This document shows, piece by piece, positions 1 through 8,392 of a DNA stretch of 64,000 nt (position 1 is its first letter; every line of letters starts with the position of its first letter). The position numbers and the translations under genes were made by a program. Location: assembly GCF_036231355.1 (NCBI RefSeq), contig NZ_CP109496.1, positions 124,001 to 188,000 on the forward strand, given 5' to 3'. A model generated the notes under the pieces. That model saw nothing but the letters and a program-made list of their open reading frames with translations. It was not told the origin of the DNA and made no database searches. This stretch comes from Streptomyces sp. NBC_01431. GTDB lineage: Bacteria; Actinomycetota; Actinomycetes; Streptomycetales; Streptomycetaceae.

Positions 1-195
1 GGTGTGGGTCGCGCTGTCACCGCGGGCGGCCATCTCCCGCGAGGCGGCCACGAAGTCGGCGCCGCTGCCGCGAAACCAGCTGAGGCGGATGGCCGCGTCA
101 GCCGCCAGACACTCCCGCATCTGCGACCACCAGCCCCGATCGCGGCTTCGGCGCTCGTGCAGGATCAGCCGTGACACCTCGGTGACGTCATCCAT
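1..195 (-). CDS. SnoaL-like / NTF2-fold protein, C-terminus outside window
   Basis: The reverse strand reads from an ATG at 195 to the window edge without a stop, 65 codons. The N-terminus (MDDVTEVSRLILHERRSRD, then a WW pair, then RLSWFRGSGADFV) matches the opening helices of the nuclear transport factor 2/SnoaL-like family, small cone-shaped proteins that act as isomerases, cyclases or hydroxylases. An AGAAAGG ribosome site lies about 5 bases before the ATG. The active-site half lies beyond the window, so the substrate cannot be inferred. It points the same way as the neighbouring cupin gene and may be transcribed with it. Confidence 0.6.
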   Translation of the reverse strand, partial: MDDVTEVSRLILHERRSRDRGWWSQMRECLAADAAIRLSWFRGSGADFVAASREMAARGDSATHT

Positions 196-331
196 GAGCG
201 GACCTTTCTGCTGGACGGAGGCGCGGCGCGCCTGCCGTGGAAAATTTGGCTCACTGTGCCCAGGGCGGCGGGAAGGTGGTGCCGCCGACGGTCGCCTTCA
301 TACCGGCCGAGGTCCCCGCCGTGACTGCCGC

Positions 332-625
332 CTAGGCATGTGTTGAGGCGTTGTGCAGCCGCAGGACGGAACGGGCGGGGACGATGACGGCATCACCCGG
401 CCCGGCGAGCACCTCCTTGCCCGCGATGCTGGCCGACACCTCTCCGTTGAGGACGACGAACGCCTCCTCGCGGTCCATGTGGTGCGGTTCGCTTTGTGCG
501 CCCGGCGCCAACTCCAGCGACCGGACAGCCAGTTCTGTGCTGCATCGGGAAAGCACGGCCAGCGGACGGAAGGCGAAGCCGCCGCGGTCGAAGCCCGGCG
601 CACCGGCGAGGGTGAACAGGGGCAT
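332..625 (-). CDS. Small cupin-domain protein
   Basis: This 97-residue single-domain cupin is read from ATG 625, which has a GGAGGAG ribosome site five bases upstream. A longer reading from 664 adds 13 residues that look non-coding. Cupin motif 1 appears as PGAQSEPHHMDREEAFVVLNG, shown here in part: two adjacent histidines followed by a glutamate, a typical metal-binding set. Motif 2 ends in VLRLHNAS with its histidine. The usual role is a small metal-dependent sensor, isomerase or dioxygenase. It is divergently arranged with a MarR regulator, and two identical-architecture palindromes lie between them, so it is probably the regulator's target. Confidence 0.8.
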   Translation of the reverse strand: MPLFTLAGAPGFDRGGFAFRPLAVLSRCSTELAVRSLELAPGAQSEPHHMDREEAFVVLNGEVSASIAGKEVLAGPGDAVIVPARSVLRLHNASTHA

Positions 626-646
626 GGCGCTCCTCCAGGAGATATA

Positions 647-707
647 GTCAATCTGCTTGACCACTTCACACTATGGCCGCAGACGCGGACAGGTCAATGC
701 GGTTGAC
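647..707. promoter_or_regulatory. Paired MarR-type operators between cupin and marR genes
   Basis: Two copies of the interrupted palindrome GTCAA-N5-TTGAC occur at 647-661 and 693-707, 46 bases centre to centre. The right site ends just before the AGGAGG ribosome site of the MarR gene. On the reverse strand the right site contains a TTGACC hexamer about 16-17 bases from CATAGT, a plausible promoter for the cupin gene. MarR dimers bind pseudo-palindromes of this size, so autoregulation plus control of the cupin gene is inferred. Confidence 0.7.
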
Positions 708-724
708 CAATCGAAGGAGGCGCC

Positions 725-1210
725 GTGCCGTCCAACCCCAACCTCGCCGATCGCCGCCCGGGGCAGGTGCCCCTGCTGCTGGCCATCGCCTACCGGGCGA
801 TGACTGATCACTTCCACAGCCGCCTGGCCAAACTCGGACGCGAACCACTACGTCCCGCACACGGCTACACCTTCCGCTACCTCGCCGCCCACCCGGGCGC
901 CACCACCGTCGACCTCGCCGCCCACCTGGGCATCACCAAGCAGGCCGCCTCCAAAGCCGTCGCCGAGCTCCAGGACTGGGGCTACGTCCAACGGCAACCC
1001 CACCCCGTCGACAAACGGGCCCAGTCGCTCACCCTCACCGAACGAGGCCACGAGTACCTCCGCCTGGCCGACCAACTGTGGGCGGAGGTGGAACAGCGGT
1101 TCGCCGAGCTCATCGGCTCCGACCGCCTCGCCGCACTCGACCAGGACCTGCGCGCCTACATCGACCACGTCTACGGTGACCAGCCCGTCCCGTTCCGTCC
1201 GGTGTGGTGA
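725..1210 (+). CDS. MarR-family winged-helix regulator
   Basis: A 161-residue protein starting at GTG 725 directly after an AGGAGG ribosome site. Residues of about 60-105 form the winged helix: TVDLAAHLGITKQAASKAV is the helix-turn-helix and QRQPHPVDKRAQSLTLTERG is the classic MarR wing with the D-x-R motif. Flanking helices supply dimerisation. Length is normal for the family. MarR proteins are usually repressors released by a small ligand. The divergent cupin gene with two shared palindromes is the obvious target. No ligand can be deduced. Confidence 0.9.
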   Translation: MPSNPNLADRRPGQVPLLLAIAYRAMTDHFHSRLAKLGREPLRPAHGYTFRYLAAHPGATTVDLAAHLGITKQAASKAVAELQDWGYVQRQPHPVDKRAQSLTLTERGHEYLRLADQLWAEVEQRFAELIGSDRLAALDQDLRAYIDHVYGDQPVPFRPVW

Positions 1211-1426
1211 CCGCACCGGCAACCCCAGCGCGGTCGAAGGCGTCTCACAACCTCTTTCCGTAGATCACGGTGCAGTACTCCAGCCGTAGATCGTGACCTT
1301 GGTCCCAGGGGCGTTACGGGCGAAATCCTGACGCTGAAAAGACGGTCGTGACGCTCATTCTGGGGCTCTGGCACAGCTTCCGTGCTCGATGACGCTCCGT
1401 GGCCTGTATTCATCGGCGGAGACCCT

Positions 1427-1717
1427 GGGGTCTGTAAGGCGAGCGGCCCTGTCTCACATCCGGTGGCAACGGACTGTGATGGCTGCGAAGGGTAGTTCCG
1501 TTGGCCCTTGATCCGCAAGGTCCGGAGGTTGAAGTGCCCCTTCCGTGGAAACGGCCGCCGCGCTGGAGGGAGCCGCACAATCGCCGGACGCGGAGTTCAA
1601 CTCCAAGGTCATTGGAAACGAATCCCCAGGTCAGGAAGCTGACTTCACTCTCCGCGCTTACGGATACAGTCCGTTACCACCGGATGTGAGACAGGGCCGC
1701 TCGCTTTACAGACCCCC
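1427..1717. mobile_element. MITE-like element with 51-bp inverted repeats
   Basis: The left arm 1427-1477 and right arm 1666-1716 are inverted copies matching at 49 of 51 positions, both starting GGGGTCTGTAA. The 190-base core has no recognisable gene. Long terminal inverted repeats on a 290-base non-coding element fit a miniature inverted-repeat transposable element or a doubly ended IS remnant. No clear target duplication is visible at the outer edges. No second copy was seen in this window, so the mobilising transposase is unknown. Confidence 0.65.
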
Positions 1718-2190
1718 TTTTACCTGCTCGACCAGCAACTGCACACCGTGCCGACGTCGCTCCCGCACTGGCCTGACTGCGTGACGCACTCGGCGAGCCA
1801 GGGCGAAACGCCGCCCGGGAGGCGGCGCCTGCCGCGGGGCGGCGAACCTGCGTCCGCGGCTCGCCGCCCGCTTGGTCAAGGCGACGCTCGCGCCGCCAAG
1901 CTGGCCGCGTTCACTGCCTACCTACACACGGCCCTGGAGCGCCCTGGACCCGGTTCCCGATCGCGCGAGCCCGAGGTGTTCTAGGCTGGACCAACTCCCG
2001 ACGAGAGTGCGTCGGCCCCGGTGCCGGGCGCACTGCCGACAAGTGACAGCACCTCTTCGGTGCGACGTCGGTTTCGGCGGGCACCCACGGCCAAGCAGAT
2101 CGGGCTCGTTCGTGGCCATCATGGTCAGGCGCTTGCAGTCGCTCATCGATCGCGCACATGTTCCGTGATGGGTTGTGGGTGCCTCCGGCG
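1718..2190. other. No recognisable gene
   Basis: This stretch between the MITE-like element and the propeller gene has open frames on both strands but none with family-like sequence or a convincing ribosome site. It includes the expected 3' region of the reverse-strand propeller gene. Confidence 0.5.
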
Positions 2191-4023
2191 TCACCGGGTC
2201 CGGAAGCGGCGGTGGAGGTTGCGGGCCACGTGTACGCCCGGGCCGCCGAAGCCGACGATGTCGACGCGTCCGTCGCCCGTGATGTCGGTGAGGAACCGGG
2301 GGTGACGGTCGACCCGCCAGGCGCCCGCGTCGTCGTTGTATCCGAACCCGCGGCACACCAGCTGGGCCTGCTCGAAGGTGCCGTCGCCGTTGTTGTGCGA
2401 TACCCAGACGCCCTCGTTGCCGAAGCCGACGATGTCCGGGGTTCCGTCGCCGGTGGCGTCGGCCAGGAGCCGGGGGTGTTTCTCGCCCGTCCATCCCTGG
2501 GCCTGCCCGTAGTCGTTCAGGACGAGCTGGGAGGGCTCGAACGTGCCGTCGCCGCGTCCGCGTGCGACGGTGACGCCCTGCGGGCCGAACCCGACGATGT
2601 CCGATACCCCGTCGGGGGTAGTGGCGACCACGAACCGGGGGTGCTCCCTGATCGAGCTCCATCCCTGGTCGACCCCGAAGTCGTCGAGGACGTAGAGAGG
2701 TTCGGCGAATGCCCCGTCCTCGTCCTGGAGGGAGAACCAGAGGCCGTCGTCGTGGAAGCCGATGATGTCGAGCCTGCCATCGCCGGTGGTGTCCGCGAGG
2801 AACCTGGGGTGCCTGTCGATGAGCCAGCCACCGGCCTCCTCGCTTTGGCCGAACGCGCGGAGGACGGGTTCGTCGGCGAGCGGTGCGAACTTTCCTTCCT
2901 CGTCCTGGAGTGATACCCAGAGGCCGTCGTCGTGGAAGCCGACGATGTCGAGCCTGCCATCGCCGGTGGTGTCCGCGAGGAACCTGGGGTGCCTGTCGGC
3001 GAGCCAACTGCCGGCCTGCGGGCCGTGGCCGAACGCCTTCAGGACCAGTTCGCCGCCCGCGGGCGTGAACCTGCCATCCTCGTCCTGGGCGGACACCCGG
3101 ACGCCTTCGGCGGCAAGCACGACGACACCGGGACGGCTCTCGCCGTTGAGGTCCGCGAGGGTCCACAGATCCTTGGGACTCGCGGAGGACGCGGGTGGGT
3201 GCAGAACCCGTTGCTCGTCCTCGAAGGTCCCGTCCCCTCGGCTGGGGGAGATCACCGCGCCCTTCGCGGGTTTGAGCCCGACGATGTCCGCGATCCCTGT
3301 CCCGGTGGTGTCGGCGAGAAACCACTCACCGAGCCCTGCCCACCAGCCCGGCTGTCTGGCAGGGCAGGGGCTGGAGTTGACGGGCTTCCACCCTCCGGCG
3401 TCCTGGTCGCTGCCGAGCTTGTCCAGGACCAGCAGTACGTTGCTGAAGGAGGGTGTCGCGTCGGGCGCCGGCCGCAGCGAGGTCTTGTTGTGGGTCAGCC
3501 TCCAGGACTGGCGGCTGTTCCAGTGGCTCAGCGGCGCCCAGTCCAGCACAAGGTCGCTGGTGCGCTCCGGATCGGCCGGGACCAATCGCCAGCGTTGGCT
3601 CTCCGCGAGGTCGTCGTACTCGCCAAGGACGATCCGGGTGTCGTCCTTCCCGGGTTCGTCGAGGTCGAGCACGGCGCCGTCGGCCGCGCCCTCGATGAAG
3701 TAGAGGCCCGCTTCGCCCGCGACAGGGACGAGGCGCCACTGCTGGCCCTTCTTGCCCGAGGCGTCCGACTGGCGGACGCCCTGGCCCGCGGCGGCTGGGG
3801 TGTCGAGCACTTTGCTGCCGGCCGTGTTGCGGATGACGTACGCCGGGTCGTCCTGCGAGCCCGGCACGGGGGTGAACTGCCACAGCTCCGGGCGCGGGCC
3901 GTCCTTGGGGTAGTCGCGGACGACGAGCGTCCCGTCCGCGGCCGGCGTGGCCTTCGCGCCGAGGGGCTGGCCTGTGGCGGCGTTGACGATCTCCAGCTTC
4001 AGTTTTTGCGTGGGCACGGGCAT
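2191..4023 (-). CDS. Ricin-type lectin plus FG-GAP/VCBS propeller protein
   Basis: A 610-residue protein read from ATG 4023, preceded by GGAAGAGG; a further upstream start would add a proline-rich non-coding-like stretch. Residues of about 1-170 look like a beta-trefoil with QxW signatures (GQQWRLVPV, ESQRWRLVPA, RQSWRLT). Residues of about 210-605 contain roughly seven FG-GAP/VCBS units with calcium-loop motifs such as DTTGDGRLDIVGF and DITGDGRVDIVGF, the pattern of an integrin-alpha-like propeller. Two central units are near-identical at DNA level. There is no signal peptide. Such proteins bind carbohydrates or serve as surface scaffolds. Its neighbours include an aerolysin-like pore former, suggesting a receptor-binding or assembly role. 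Confidence 0.8.
   Translation of the reverse strand: MPVPTQKLKLEIVNAATGQPLGAKATPAADGTLVVRDYPKDGPRPELWQFTPVPGSQDDPAYVIRNTAGSKVLDTPAAAGQGVRQSDASGKKGQQWRLVPVAGEAGLYFIEGAADGAVLDLDEPGKDDTRIVLGEYDDLAESQRWRLVPADPERTSDLVLDWAPLSHWNSRQSWRLTHNKTSLRPAPDATPSFSNVLLVLDKLGSDQDAGGWKPVNSSPCPARQPGWWAGLGEWFLADTTGTGIADIVGLKPAKGAVISPSRGDGTFEDEQRVLHPPASSASPKDLWTLADLNGESRPGVVVLAAEGVRVSAQDEDGRFTPAGGELVLKAFGHGPQAGSWLADRHPRFLADTTGDGRLDIVGFHDDGLWVSLQDEEGKFAPLADEPVLRAFGQSEEAGGWLIDRHPRFLADTTGDGRLDIIGFHDDGLWFSLQDEDGAFAEPLYVLDDFGVDQGWSSIREHPRFVVATTPDGVSDIVGFGPQGVTVARGRGDGTFEPSQLVLNDYGQAQGWTGEKHPRLLADATGDGTPDIVGFGNEGVWVSHNNGDGTFEQAQLVCRGFGYNDDAGAWRVDRHPRFLTDITGDGRVDIVGFGGPGVHVARNLHRRFRTR
2731..3000. repeat. 180-bp in-gene tandem repeat (propeller blade duplication)
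   Basis: The blocks around 2763-2819 and 2943-2999 are nearly identical and exactly 180 bases (60 codons) apart, as are the preceding segments. This is a recent duplication of one FG-GAP unit that keeps the reading frame. Confidence 0.85.
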
Positions 4024-4090
4024 CGTGGTGCCTCTTCCAGGCGGTTGGTGCGACGGCTCGGGACGGGGGCGGGGCGGTGGTGGCTGCGGC

Positions 4091-4810
4091 TCACGTGAAG
4101 ACGTGGTGGTAGGGGACGTCCCACTCATTGGGGAGCCGCGGGTAGAAGGTGTTGATGACCGTCCCGGTGAAGTCCCCGCCCCAGTTGTAGGTGAGCCGCG
4201 CTTCGCTGTCTTTCGCCACCGTGTGGTCCTTGAACCCGAGGATGGCGTCGGGGTGGGTGATCGGCACGAAGGTGATCCCGCCCCACGGCGTCACCGTGAC
4301 GACCCAGAGTTGGGTGTCCTCCATCGCACCGTTCTTCCCGCGCCACTTGTCGGCCACCTTGGCGGGCAGACCCACCTGCAGAGTGTCGGCCGTGCTCTGC
4401 GGGGCATCCTGGTGGACGGTGACGCGCCGGCGCTGCGGCTTCGGGGTTCCGTCGTCGCCGCGACCGGCATCCGCGTCGGCCGTGCCGACGGGCGGGGGCG
4501 TCACCTGGCCCGCGGCGCTCTCGACGAAGTACAGCGGGCGCTGGCCGAAGAAGCCGCCGGGGGTGATGTGCCAGAGGTGGCCACCGGCGTCCTTGGTGGC
4601 CGGGTCGAGCGCGGTGGCCAGCTTCACGCCCTTGTCGTGACTGCTCGCCGCCAGTTCTGCGGGGCGCAGGTAGCCGCCGTTGAAGGCGTGGACGAGCATG
4701 ACCGGCCGGTTCTCGACGAGCGCGGCCACAATCGCGTTGTCGTAGCTGTTCACCGCCACCGGGCCGCCGACCACCAAATTCGCCATTGCCGTGCGTTCTT
4801 GGGTGTACAT
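4091..4810 (-). CDS. Unknown protein, possible beta-trefoil, in toxin-like locus
   Basis: A 239-residue protein read from ATG 4810 with GGTGAGG eight bases upstream; an internal ATG at 4786 is possible. No family is recognised with confidence. The first half has repeated short segments ending in tryptophan or phenylalanine turns (GGHLWHITPGG, RPLYFVESAAG) resembling degenerate trefoil repeats. A proline- and charge-rich linker lies near residue 120-145. The C-terminal half is beta-rich with many aromatics. It has no signal peptide or membrane segment. It ends 67 bases before the propeller gene and is probably co-transcribed with it, divergently from the pore-former gene. Confidence 0.55.
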   Translation of the reverse strand: MYTQERTAMANLVVGGPVAVNSYDNAIVAALVENRPVMLVHAFNGGYLRPAELAASSHDKGVKLATALDPATKDAGGHLWHITPGGFFGQRPLYFVESAAGQVTPPPVGTADADAGRGDDGTPKPQRRRVTVHQDAPQSTADTLQVGLPAKVADKWRGKNGAMEDTQLWVVTVTPWGGITFVPITHPDAILGFKDHTVAKDSEARLTYNWGGDFTGTVINTFYPRLPNEWDVPYHHVFT

Positions 4811-5183
4811 CGCCGAAACCTCACCAGTTCTTGATGTGGAGAACAACGCCTCAGGCGCTCAGTGAAATTGTTTATCACGTGCCATTACCGGACTCTCCAT
4901 CACGCACGATCGATTCGGCTCCATAAGCGAATATACGATCGGAGTAAATGCACCCAAAGTAGCGACTTTCGAGGTCAGGACGCTAAGAGGGCAAGCTGGA
5001 GAGTCCTCGATCGGGTGATCAAAGCCGCCACAGATCCTTGATCACCCGTTTGAGTGCGATACACAGAGACGCCTCCGCGCGCTGATGGGACCCTGCTAGC
5101 TTCGCTTGCCGGAGCGTGTGCGGATTCCCCTTTTTTGCCATTTCACCGAGTGCGGTTTCGGCCAGATCAGTCGAGGACAGAAA
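4811..5183. promoter_or_regulatory. Divergent promoter region with 11-bp inverted repeat
   Basis: This is the control region between the divergent unknown-protein gene and the pore-former gene. It is more AT-rich than its surroundings. An 11-base inverted repeat, CGGGTGATCAA at 5012-5022 and TTGATCACCCG at 5038-5048, is a good operator candidate. No terminator-like T tract follows it. Promoter hexamers could not be assigned with confidence. Confidence 0.5.
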
Positions 5184-6278
5184 TTGCCTTCCAACGCGTA
5201 CAACCTGGAACGGGCCAAGCGCCAGCCGCTGACGAAGAAGAACCTGCGGGAACTCAACATCGAGCAGAACTGGCAGTCCATCCTGGAGCACCCCAACCTG
5301 GTCTACGTCGACGACTACGGGGTGCGGCACAAGCCTGTCGGCTTCTCCGTGAACAAGTCCAGCTTCGGCTCCTTCCCCGGCACCGCGTACGGGCTGGGCT
5401 GGCTCGCCTACATGAACCTCGGGGAGCCGCTGATCGAGGAGCGGCGCAACATCACCCAGCCGCCGCCCGACACTTTCTCCTCGCGCACCTACGTCAACCG
5501 CAGCGGCTCCGATATGACCTTCACCGACTCGGTCGACTTCAACGTGTCGAACGGTGCCACCTGGTCACTCTCGGGGGACACCAAGCTCACCTTCGGCGGC
5601 AACGTCAGCGCCCAGCTCCAGCTCCAGCTCCAGAACAAGCTCGGCCTGAACCTGCAGGGGCAGCTCGGGACGCAGCTCAAGAACGAGATGGCGAACAAGA
5701 ACGCCAACACGATGACCAACAAGAACAGCAAGGACAGCGTGGGCGTGGACAACGCCAACACCGTCGACACGTCGGTGAGCAACGGGATGACGAACTCCGC
5801 CTCGGCCTCGATGACCGGCTCGGTGGACTTCACCACCACAGGCAGCGCCTCCGGCACCGCGGGCCTCAACGCCGCCCTGGCCCAGGGCATCACAGCCTCC
5901 GTCGGCGGTTCCCTCACCACCAGCTGGGCCTCGAAGTCCCAGATCTCCGGCACGGTCCCGCCAAACTCCCGCGTGGAGACCATCGTCACCCAGCGCCGTG
6001 CCCTCAAGCAGTACACCTACGAGATCCCGGTGACCTTCTCCGGGCTGCTCGCGGTGAAGTACGACGTGCCGGTGACCGTCCTGTCTCCCCCGCAGCCGGA
6101 CGACTACCCCGGGCTCGACCAGTTGGTCGCCCGAGACATCAGCAACCTCGACCTGGCCGGCGGCGGCTTCCGCATGAAGGGCCTGGCCGAGGTCGTCTCC
6201 GCCCTGGAGGTCCACCACACGATGTTCGACGGCGAAAGCCTGACCGACAGCGAACGAGACCTGTACAAGAAGCCGTGA
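5184..6278 (+). CDS. Aerolysin-type (ETX/MTX2) beta-pore-forming protein
   Basis: The likely start is TTG 5184, six bases after GAGGA; upstream in-frame codons to 5106 lack coding character. The 364-residue protein has the layout of the ETX/MTX2 family: an N-terminal receptor-binding part with aromatic residues (to about residue 120), then a long Ser/Thr/Asn/Gln-rich alternating stretch (about 130-275), which includes LTFGGNVSAQLQLQLQ, NTVDTSVSNGMTNSASASM and a TTSWASKSQISGTVPPNSRV strand, typical of the insertion hairpin and the conserved VPP turn. A beta-rich C-terminal domain follows. These proteins oligomerise on target membranes into a beta-barrel pore. No signal peptide is visible, so release would need lysis or a non-classical route. 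Confidence 0.75.
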   Translation: MPSNAYNLERAKRQPLTKKNLRELNIEQNWQSILEHPNLVYVDDYGVRHKPVGFSVNKSSFGSFPGTAYGLGWLAYMNLGEPLIEERRNITQPPPDTFSSRTYVNRSGSDMTFTDSVDFNVSNGATWSLSGDTKLTFGGNVSAQLQLQLQNKLGLNLQGQLGTQLKNEMANKNANTMTNKNSKDSVGVDNANTVDTSVSNGMTNSASASMTGSVDFTTTGSASGTAGLNAALAQGITASVGGSLTTSWASKSQISGTVPPNSRVETIVTQRRALKQYTYEIPVTFSGLLAVKYDVPVTVLSPPQPDDYPGLDQLVARDISNLDLAGGGFRMKGLAEVVSALEVHHTMFDGESLTDSERDLYKKP

Positions 6279-6318
6279 CCGGCGGACGGCGCCGCCACAA
6301 CGACCAGAGGTGACGACC

Positions 6319-6819
6319 ATGGTGTTCAAAAACGTCTTCGACTCCGCCGGAACAGGCGCGGGACTCTTCTCGGTGACCACCGACCGCGACAAGCCGCAAC
6401 CGGGAGCGGGTGTCGACTTCGAGGACGCCGACGACGACACGTATGACGACACGACCACGAGCCTGTTCACCAGCGGGATCCACGGTGCCTCCCACCGGGC
6501 GAAGACCGTGCAGGAACAGACGCCCGAAGCACGGGCAATCCTGGGCTTCCTGGCCTCCTTCATCCAGACTACCCAGGCGTCCGCCGGCACCCAGGCCGCC
6601 TACGCCCAGGACCCCGGCTCGGTGTCCACGGCCGCGGCCGCCGGCATGGAGAAGTCCAGCGAGACCGTGACGCAGCGCGGCGACCTGCAGAAGGATGAGG
6701 GCCTGCAGGCTCCGAAGAGGGACGACTTCAAGGCACCGGACGCCCCGGCGTCGCCCACGGCCGAAGAGCCTCCCAAGGCGCCCAAGGCCAACGCCGAGAA
6801 GCCGTCCGATCCCAAGTAG
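6319..6819 (+). CDS. Unknown acidic protein downstream of the pore former
   Basis: A 166-residue protein starting at ATG 6319 with AGAGG eight bases upstream, 40 bases after the pore-former stop and so probably in the same operon. The N-terminal 50 residues are acidic (EDADDDTYDDTTTS), the middle has a short hydrophobic helix (ILGFLASFIQTTQ), and the tail is rich in Pro, Ala and Lys. The composition suggests a largely disordered protein. No family is recognised. A chaperone, immunity or export-helper role for the toxin is possible but only by position. Confidence 0.55.
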   Translation: MVFKNVFDSAGTGAGLFSVTTDRDKPQPGAGVDFEDADDDTYDDTTTSLFTSGIHGASHRAKTVQEQTPEARAILGFLASFIQTTQASAGTQAAYAQDPGSVSTAAAAGMEKSSETVTQRGDLQKDEGLQAPKRDDFKAPDAPASPTAEEPPKAPKANAEKPSDPK

Positions 6820-6871
6820 GTTCACAGGTCCGAGTGGTCAGGGGCGGCGACGCCCCTGACCAGTCGTGCGT

Positions 6872-8392
6872 TCACACGGGGAGCAGTTGCCATTGCCGGT
6901 CGCGGTGGTCGCCCTGCGCCCCGTACTGCTTGATCACCGTGGGGGCGTTGGTGTCGACCCGCAGGAGCAGACCGCTGTTCCGGTTCGCGATCTCGTACAC
7001 CCGCGGGGTATCGGCCACGGAGCCCACCGGGATCAGCCTCCACTGCTGATGGCGCGCGTCAACACCCTCGTAGACGCGCTGCGCGACCACTGCCCCGGCC
7101 GCCACCCCCGCTCCGACGACCTCCAAAACCTTGCCGCTGCGCACGTTCTCGATCCTGTACAGGATGCCGCCGTTGTCCTGGCCCGCCGCGACCAGCCGCC
7201 ACCGCTGGTGATCCCTGGGGACGGCGAGCGCCTGGTGGATCTCGGCCCCGTCCTTGGTGGACTCACGCAGGACCCCCATCCGCAACCTGCTGCGGACGTT
7301 GGCCAAGGAGACCACCGTGCCCGAATCGGGCAGCCCGGCCATCCTCGCCGACGCGACCCTCCGTACCCGGTTGTCGACGTGGTCGGCGATGTAGAGGGTG
7401 TCGACGCAGTCCACAGCGAGCCCGCGTGGGTTCTTCAGCTGGGCCGATGCGGCCGGGCCGCCGTCACCGCCGGAGCCCGCGGAGCCCACGATGCCCGCGA
7501 CCGTGCTGATCTTCCCATCGGCCGCGACCTTCAGAACCCGGTGATTGCCGGAATCGGCGATGTAGAGGTCGCCTGCGCTGTCCACCACCACCCCCAAGGG
7601 GGAGTTCAGCTGGGCCGAAGCGGCCGGGCCGCCGTCACCGCCGGAGCCCGCGGAGCCCACGATGCCCGCGACCGTGCTGATCTTCCCATCGGCCGCGACC
7701 TTCAGAACCCGGTGATTGCCGGAATCGGCGATGTAGAGGTTGCCCGCGCCGTCCACCGCCACTGAGTGCGGGTTCTTCAGCTGGGCTGAAACCTCTGGAC
7801 CGCCGTCTCCCGCGGACCCGTTCCCCACGAACGTGCTGATCTTCCCGTCAGTGGTGATCTTCCGGATTAGGTTGTTGTAGTAGTCGGCGACGTAGAGGGC
7901 GCCGGTGCTGTCCACCGCCACCCCCAAGGGGAGGTTGAACTGGGCGGCGGTGGCGGGGCCGCCGTCACCGCTGCATCCCGCGGTCGTGCCGGCGACTGTG
8001 TCGATCTTCCCATCGGCCGTGATCTTCCGGATCCGGTGGTTGTTGCCATCGGCGATGTAGACGGCACCTGCGCTGTCCACCGCCACCTCGCGCGGGTAGT
8101 TCAGCTGGGCCGAGACGGCAAGGCCCTTGTCACCCCGGGAGCCCGCGACCCCGTTCCCCACGACCGTGCTGATCTTCCCGTCAGTGGTGACCTTCCGAAC
8201 CCGGTGGCTGCTGTACTCGGAGAAGTAGAGGGTGCCGGTGTGGTCCACCGCGATCCCGTACGGGCCGTTCAACTCGACCTTAACCGCAGGCTCGTTGTCC
8301 TCTTTGGACCCCGCACCCACGGTCCCCGCGACCGTGCTGATCACCGGGGCGGATTGCTCGCCGTCCGTGGCTTCCACCTGGGCAGTGCTCAT
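6872..8392 (-). CDS. NHL-repeat beta-propeller with ricin-type lectin domain
   Basis: A 506-residue protein read from ATG 8392, with GAAGGG six bases upstream. Residues of about 15-335 contain six NHL units with the pattern VAVDSAGxLYIAD-x-NHRIRK and a GDGGPA turn between blades, giving a six-bladed propeller. Residues of about 350-506 form a ricin-type beta-trefoil with QQWRLIPV, HQRWRLVAAGQ and RQWQLLPV. There is no signal peptide. It converges on the small unknown gene at 6819, closing the toxin-like locus. Its architecture mirrors the propeller-lectin gene at 2.2 kb in reversed domain order. A carbohydrate-binding accessory function is inferred. Confidence 0.8.
   Translation of the reverse strand: MSTAQVEATDGEQSAPVISTVAGTVGAGSKEDNEPAVKVELNGPYGIAVDHTGTLYFSEYSSHRVRKVTTDGKISTVVGNGVAGSRGDKGLAVSAQLNYPREVAVDSAGAVYIADGNNHRIRKITADGKIDTVAGTTAGCSGDGGPATAAQFNLPLGVAVDSTGALYVADYYNNLIRKITTDGKISTFVGNGSAGDGGPEVSAQLKNPHSVAVDGAGNLYIADSGNHRVLKVAADGKISTVAGIVGSAGSGGDGGPAASAQLNSPLGVVVDSAGDLYIADSGNHRVLKVAADGKISTVAGIVGSAGSGGDGGPAASAQLKNPRGLAVDCVDTLYIADHVDNRVRRVASARMAGLPDSGTVVSLANVRSRLRMGVLRESTKDGAEIHQALAVPRDHQRWRLVAAGQDNGGILYRIENVRSGKVLEVVGAGVAAGAVVAQRVYEGVDARHQQWRLIPVGSVADTPRVYEIANRNSGLLLRVDTNAPTVIKQYGAQGDHRDRQWQLLPV
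7436..7777. repeat. 171-bp tandem repeat encoding identical NHL blades
   Basis: Units 7436-7606 and 7607-7777 are nearly identical and 171 bases (57 codons) long. They encode two successive NHL blades that differ at only a few residues, a sign of recent in-frame blade duplication. Confidence 0.85.

Noticed and set aside
1922..3325. A 467-codon reverse open frame antisense/out of frame to the FG-GAP gene
   Set aside because: It is Arg/Pro/His-rich with no family-like pattern and overlaps a gene with clear propeller repeats in another frame; a high-GC shadow.
7436..7777. Possible CRISPR-like array from direct repeats
   Set aside because: The repeats are adjacent 171-base coding units encoding NHL blades, with no spacers.
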